This document shows positions 60,476 through 64,000 of a stretch of DNA of 64,000 nt, piece after piece. The position numbers and the translations under genes were made by a program. The notes under the pieces were generated by a model. It saw nothing but the letters and a program-made list of their open reading frames with translations, made no database searches and was not told the origin of the DNA. Each line of letters starts with the position of its first letter. Positions within the stretch are counted from its first letter, which is position 1. The DNA comes from Artocarpus heterophyllus (taxonomy: Eukaryota; Streptophyta; Magnoliopsida; Rosales; Moraceae). The DNA lies in the NCBI GenBank assembly GCA_025403435.1, contig CM046327.1, forward strand, positions 18,104,440 through 18,168,439. Direction: 5' to 3'.

Positions 60476-60478
60476 TGC

Positions 60479-60488
60479 AAGTGAGAGA
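60479..60488 (+). other. Purine-rich tract before the copia 3' LTR
   Basis: aagtgagaga directly precedes the LTR start TGTTAG at 60490, four bases after the last pol stop codon. It is a slightly impure polypurine tract. Confidence 0.7.
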
Positions 60489-60489
60489 T

Positions 60490-62501
60490 TGTTAGACATG
60501 TATGCCCTAAGGAGTAAAAATATAATAAGTTTTTGAAGACATTTTTATCAATAAAGAATTTATTCATTATTTATATACCAAATCTTGTCCTCTTTACATT
60601 CATATTTGTTAAATGTATGTTAAGCAAACAATAGTCTGAGACTATCGGTTTAAACCTTAAGAATTGGGCATATGATGGACGGATTATGCGGAAGACACGA
60701 TTCTTAAGGTGATAGTCTAAATCATACGATTCGCAATCGAGGAAATAAAGTTGGGCGCTTTATTCATGCAAAGATTGTTATGTTGTCTATATCCCTTTAG
60801 GGAGATAGTTTGTCTTGACCATCGGAGATGGACTCTGTGAATAGAAACATTGGCACGTTGTCATAGGTGATGATGTGTTGGATCGGGACATAAAGTGAAT
60901 TGATTTAGATTAATAATTCTGTCTCGGCAAATCGATTCACTTTAGACAATCATTTGTGTTGTATCTTAATCCTGAGATCAATAGTGGGCATGTTGTCTTG
61001 GCTTGTGTCTTTTGATGTACCAAAGGGTAACACCCGCATCTTAATAGTGGTATGCATGCTGGTACGTTGGAGGCATAACTCTTGATAGCGTAGACTTGTT
61101 ATTCATAGATATGGAATCCATAGCTCCTCTTTAGGAGTAATGATATCCTCTTATATGCGTTATCCTGTAATTGAAAAACTAGAGCGCTCAACCATTTGGA
61201 TACATAGGTGTAACCGAATCGTATATTGTCTTTGGATAGTAAGTTTTCTAATGGTGAGATAATAGAATGTAAGATAAAAATAATCAAAAAGGTAAGACAG
61301 AACTTGTCCTTAAGCCGATTATGGATTATCATATGGGGATACGATACACTATGATATGTCATGGAGACTTAGCTATACGAGCTTCGTAATTCTATGTAGT
61401 TCGAGAGTGCAGCTCCAAGCTTTTAGTGGAGTAGCGTTGGAGTTGATAATTATGAAATGTATATCTGGGATATTGGGTTTCATAATTATCAGGAGCTTAA
61501 ACTATATAGGTCAATTTAGTCTCATTTGTTAGCTCACAACATCCTGTAACGACACGGCGTGCTTTTTCAAAAATTGATGACTTATGTCGAATTTATTAGA
61601 TTGGTTGAAATTTAAAAGAATCAAATAATTCATGTTTGTTTATCGGTTGAATTTATTTTATAATAAATTAATTCAAGATAGACTTGTTGAATTATTGGGA
61701 TCAGATAATTCTTGTCTGTTTATCGGTTGATTTAATTTTGGATAAATTAGATTATGATAAACTTGTAGAATTATTGAGAATTGATTTATTTTCTTAGAGA
61801 TTATCTAGATAAAGTTGTTTTGATCAGATAACTTCTCCATTTGGGTTATTTGAATTAAAACTAAGACTTTATTCTATAGAATCTCGGGTGGAAAATAAAA
61901 GATTCGTGAGATTTTTTATTCGGCAGTTCGGCCTGCCGATGGGACCTGTTTGGCCTGCCGATCAAGTGGTTCGGCTTGCCGATCAGCGACGGATAAGATT
62001 ACGCGTTTCCACATAGATCTTATCAGATATTGATCCGAATTTGATTCTGATCTGAATTTTGAGACCTAATCTGATGATGACTGACCCTAGGACCAACCTC
62101 TATAAATAGGGGTTGATTCTCACAAGTTACTCAGATCAATAGAGAGATTAAGATTGATACTCTACTAAGTGAGAATCTGAAAACTCCCTGAGAGCTTTTG
62201 TTCACAGATCATGAACACTTGCTTTGGGTTCTCTCGATTGGTTGGACGGAGAGTCATCGGTGGAAGAGCTATACGTGTGAGCCCACACTCACTCCGGTCG
62301 TGGATAGAGAATAGCAAAGAAGACCAGTTGGTTGAGGCTCTTCTGGAACGTTATTTCTCTTCACAGATTGCGGAGGTTCTTCAGCATACAAAGGTTAGTA
62401 AGATCTGGTTAATTTATTTATATAGCATGTCAAACTTGTGTTTTGGAAATTACTCTTATGCAAAAAAATTTAAAATTCTGCTGTGTACTATTTTTCCAAC
62501 A
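60490..62501 (+). repeat. 3' LTR of the Ty1/copia element (2012 bp)
   Basis: Same ends as 52843-54874. Differences are mostly transitions. The near-palindrome array has three units (cores at 61929, 61951, 61972) instead of four, through loss (or gain in the other LTR) of one 21-base unit. TATAAAT at 62101-62107. Confidence 0.92.
61927..61985. repeat. Array C': three GC-rich near-palindromes in the copia 3' LTR
   Basis: Cores at 61929, 61951 and 61972. Compared with array C one unit is missing and two units carry single C/T changes. Confidence 0.85.
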
Positions 62502-62644
62502 ATTCATAGTTAATTTTATCTTTGTGGGCTTTGAATTAGGCTTAAGATCTGTACAGATTGGTTTTCAATTTTATGTTTGTTATTTAACTCGTTCTAAATG
62601 TGTTAAGGCCCGAAACAACCTGACCCATTTCAACTTAGAACATT

Positions 62645-62880
62645 TGGGCCTAGTCCAAATCCTAAATCAGTTTGATTCATACTATCTCTCCCACGTGGCC
62701 TTTATACGTGTCATCTATAATGGTTTAATCATTGTTTACATATACGTCTACTGTACATAGAAGCTTATTTCTCTGAGTTCACTCTCTCTCTTTTAATTTG
62801 TTATTTTCTCTCTAAATCGTAAATCCTCTTTTTTCTCTCTAAAACTTCTTCTTTCTCTCTAAAAGAAGAAGGAATTCTAA
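62645..62880 (+). promoter_or_regulatory. Plant-type promoter signals upstream of the small cysteine-rich ORF
   Basis: In order: a TGGGCC site-II word (62645-62650), a CACGTG G-box (62692-62697), a TATAA-like box in tctataatgg (62716-62720), then a CT-rich patch with repeated 'tctctctaaa' (about 62783-62860) up to 60 bases before the ATG at 62939. This combination is typical of plant RNA polymerase II promoters and their pyrimidine patches. Each word alone is weak evidence; their order is what suggests a promoter. Confidence 0.5.
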
Positions 62881-62938
62881 GATTCTGCAGCTTACTATCT
62901 CAAATTTTCCTTTCTATTTACTATTCTTTCATCTCATA

Positions 62939-63352
62939 ATGGACCCAAAGTACCAACACCTAAGAAAGTATTTCCCATCACTCTCCCAAAAGATTCTCAG
63001 AAAGAAATACAAGACTAGAATCACTTGGTTGTGGATTCTTATGCGTTTTGGCATCCCTTGCGATGTGAGAATGTTGATAGAGGGGAAGATCCGTCCGAGT
63101 GACTTCAGTCAAGATGTCGGTTTACTAAGAACGGGTACCAGTCGAAGTGCAATAAAAAGAAGAGTTCGTGCCATCACGGTCACTTGTAACAAATGTGGAA
63201 GACAAAATTGTAACGGTAAATGTACTTCACCTAGTTATATGTCTACGAATAGAGAGGATAAAATAAGGTTTTGCAATGATGAACTTTCAAAAGAGAACTT
63301 GGATAGCATCCATCCCCCTCTTCATGGTTACCCTAGTGGATATGTTCAATGA
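62939..63352 (+). CDS. Small basic, cysteine-rich protein; resembles plant RNA virus nucleic-acid-binding proteins
   Basis: An intronless 137-codon frame from an ATG. The first half is basic and hydrophobic (residues about 8-55, with a WLWILMRF core). Then come an Arg/Lys cluster (about residues 72-79) and a compact cysteine motif CX2CX4CX3C (CNKCGRQNCNGKC, about residues 84-96), followed by a polar tail. The order helical head, Arg-rich cluster, small zinc-finger-like motif is that of the 3'-proximal nucleic-acid-binding and silencing-suppressor proteins of carla-, viti- and related betaflexiviruses, and sequences of such viruses are known inside plant genomes. This link is pattern-based and not proven. 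After the stop at 63350 the same frame stays open for another 35 codons to 63460, so the present ORF may be shortened. Plant promoter-like signals lie upstream. The alternative is a lineage-specific plant gene. Confidence 0.45.
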   Translation: MDPKYQHLRKYFPSLSQKILRKKYKTRITWLWILMRFGIPCDVRMLIEGKIRPSDFSQDVGLLRTGTSRSAIKRRVRAITVTCNKCGRQNCNGKCTSPSYMSTNREDKIRFCNDELSKENLDSIHPPLHGYPSGYVQ

Positions 63353-63460
63353 GCTATTTTTAAACTCTGGCCTAAATTTAATGCAGAAAGACAACGCCTC
63401 AGGAATATAGTATTTCTAGATCCTGTTTGCCAAGCCATAAGAAAACTAGATGGGGAATAA
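63353..63460 (+). pseudogene. In-frame continuation of the cysteine-rich ORF past its stop
   Basis: Directly after the TGA at 63350-63352 the same frame runs open for 35 codons to a TAA at 63458-63460, with protein-like composition (…LWPKFNAERQRLRN…) unlike the AT-rich surroundings. This suggests that the coding region once extended to here and that the TGA is a later mutation. Confidence 0.4.
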
Positions 63461-64000
63461 GTCATCGCTCTATAAAGGTTGTTTAGTCTTTGCTTATTTG
63501 AAATAGTTTGAGTTGATGTTCAACAGTTTGTGTTTTTCTTTTATTCAGAATGTTTGCCTTTGTGTTCGAAATAATTGTGATTATTACATTGATACAGTAA
63601 GTGTTAGTACCTCATTTAATTTATGGTTTTCTTAAATATATATAATAAAATATATTATCTTATCAAGCACGTCAGATTCGGTACAGTAACATGTTTGAAT
63701 TTTGAAAACTTATCCAGATATTTCAAGATTTATGTCTCAAATTTTAAAAGTTCTACAGTATTTATCGTTTATATTGAATTTCTAGACTCGATGTATATTT
63801 GTCAAAAGGTCTGCAGTTGTGTCAAAAAGGTCTTCTGCCAAACTATTTTCAATTGTCAAAAGGTATACAATTAGAGTCTAATCTTTTTCAAAAAGTGAAT
63901 CAGACTTTTTGTAAACTATCAATCACCTAATCTTACTTTCTTACCCGCACAAGATTTTGTTTAAATCTTTGGATTACCTTTTTATTTCCTACTCATCTGT
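63461..64000. other. Non-coding stretch to the window end, no gene seen
   Basis: AT-rich sequence with a few near-copies of the word 'tcaaaaggt' (about 63801-63861). An open frame at 63623-63874 has no family features. Confidence 0.45.

Larger units (their letters stand above)
52843..62501 (+). mobile_element. Ty1/copia retrotransposon, complete structure, coding region broken
   Basis: 9659 bases: LTRs 52843-54874 and 60490-62501 (both TGTTAGACATG… to …TTCCAACA), primer-binding site 54877-54893, gag, protease, integrase, reverse transcriptase and RNase H in Ty1/copia order, purine-rich tract before 60490. Flanks are gttca (52838-52842) and attca (62502-62506), a 5-base duplication with one change. 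In the first 290 or so bases of the LTRs about 12 differences were counted by eye, so the insertion is clearly older than the Ty3 element at 4419. It carries two GC-rich near-palindrome arrays (54279-54356 and 55380-55606). Gag and pol have about ten stops and two frameshifts; it cannot make a full polyprotein. Confidence 0.92.

Overview
This is a stretch of a flowering-plant nuclear genome: AT-rich, with intron-containing plant genes and several generations of LTR retrotransposons whose primer-binding sites match plant initiator Met-tRNA. The species cannot be named from the sequence. Only two clear host genes lie in 64 kb, so this is a gene-poor, transposon-rich region.

Layout. 1-3117 is non-coding with one MITE-like element. 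3123-16097 is an old Ty3/gypsy solo LTR (TSD acttt) split at 4418/14944 by a complete Tekay/Del-type chromovirus (4419-14938, minus strand, TSD acgcc). The two 2807-bp LTRs of that element look identical and its gag-pol frame is unbroken, so it is very young. 16103-25142 holds no recognisable gene. 25143-27324 and 27987-29921 are two related minus-strand LTRs, each carrying a regular array of a short GC-rich near-palindrome. 32067-33073 is a fold-back element with a 138-bp triplication in one arm. 33781-35483 is an HD-Zip class I transcription factor of the ATHB-21/40/53 type (3 exons, 212 aa). 41001-44981 is a Raf-like protein kinase of the ATN1 type (6 exons, 440 aa), with one intron that seems to use a GC donor. 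49252-51708 is a plus-strand LTR of the same family as the old solo LTR, followed by a decayed internal stretch. A 9.66-kb Ty1/copia element with many stops (52843-62501) has landed in that stretch. At 62939-63352, downstream of plausible plant promoter signals, is a small intronless cysteine-rich basic ORF that resembles the nucleic-acid-binding proteins of filamentous plant RNA viruses.

The two host genes are unrelated in pathway: one regulates transcription and the other is a cytosolic signalling kinase. The most unusual signal is a family of five arrays built on a TCGGC-NN-GCCGA near-palindrome repeated every 21-22 bp. It is shared between Ty3/gypsy LTRs and a Ty1/copia element, with similar spacer words in different elements. 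I know of no described element of this kind.

Exon borders were placed by hand from reading frame, family similarity and splice dinucleotides. LTR identity and divergence were judged by eye, not by a computed alignment.
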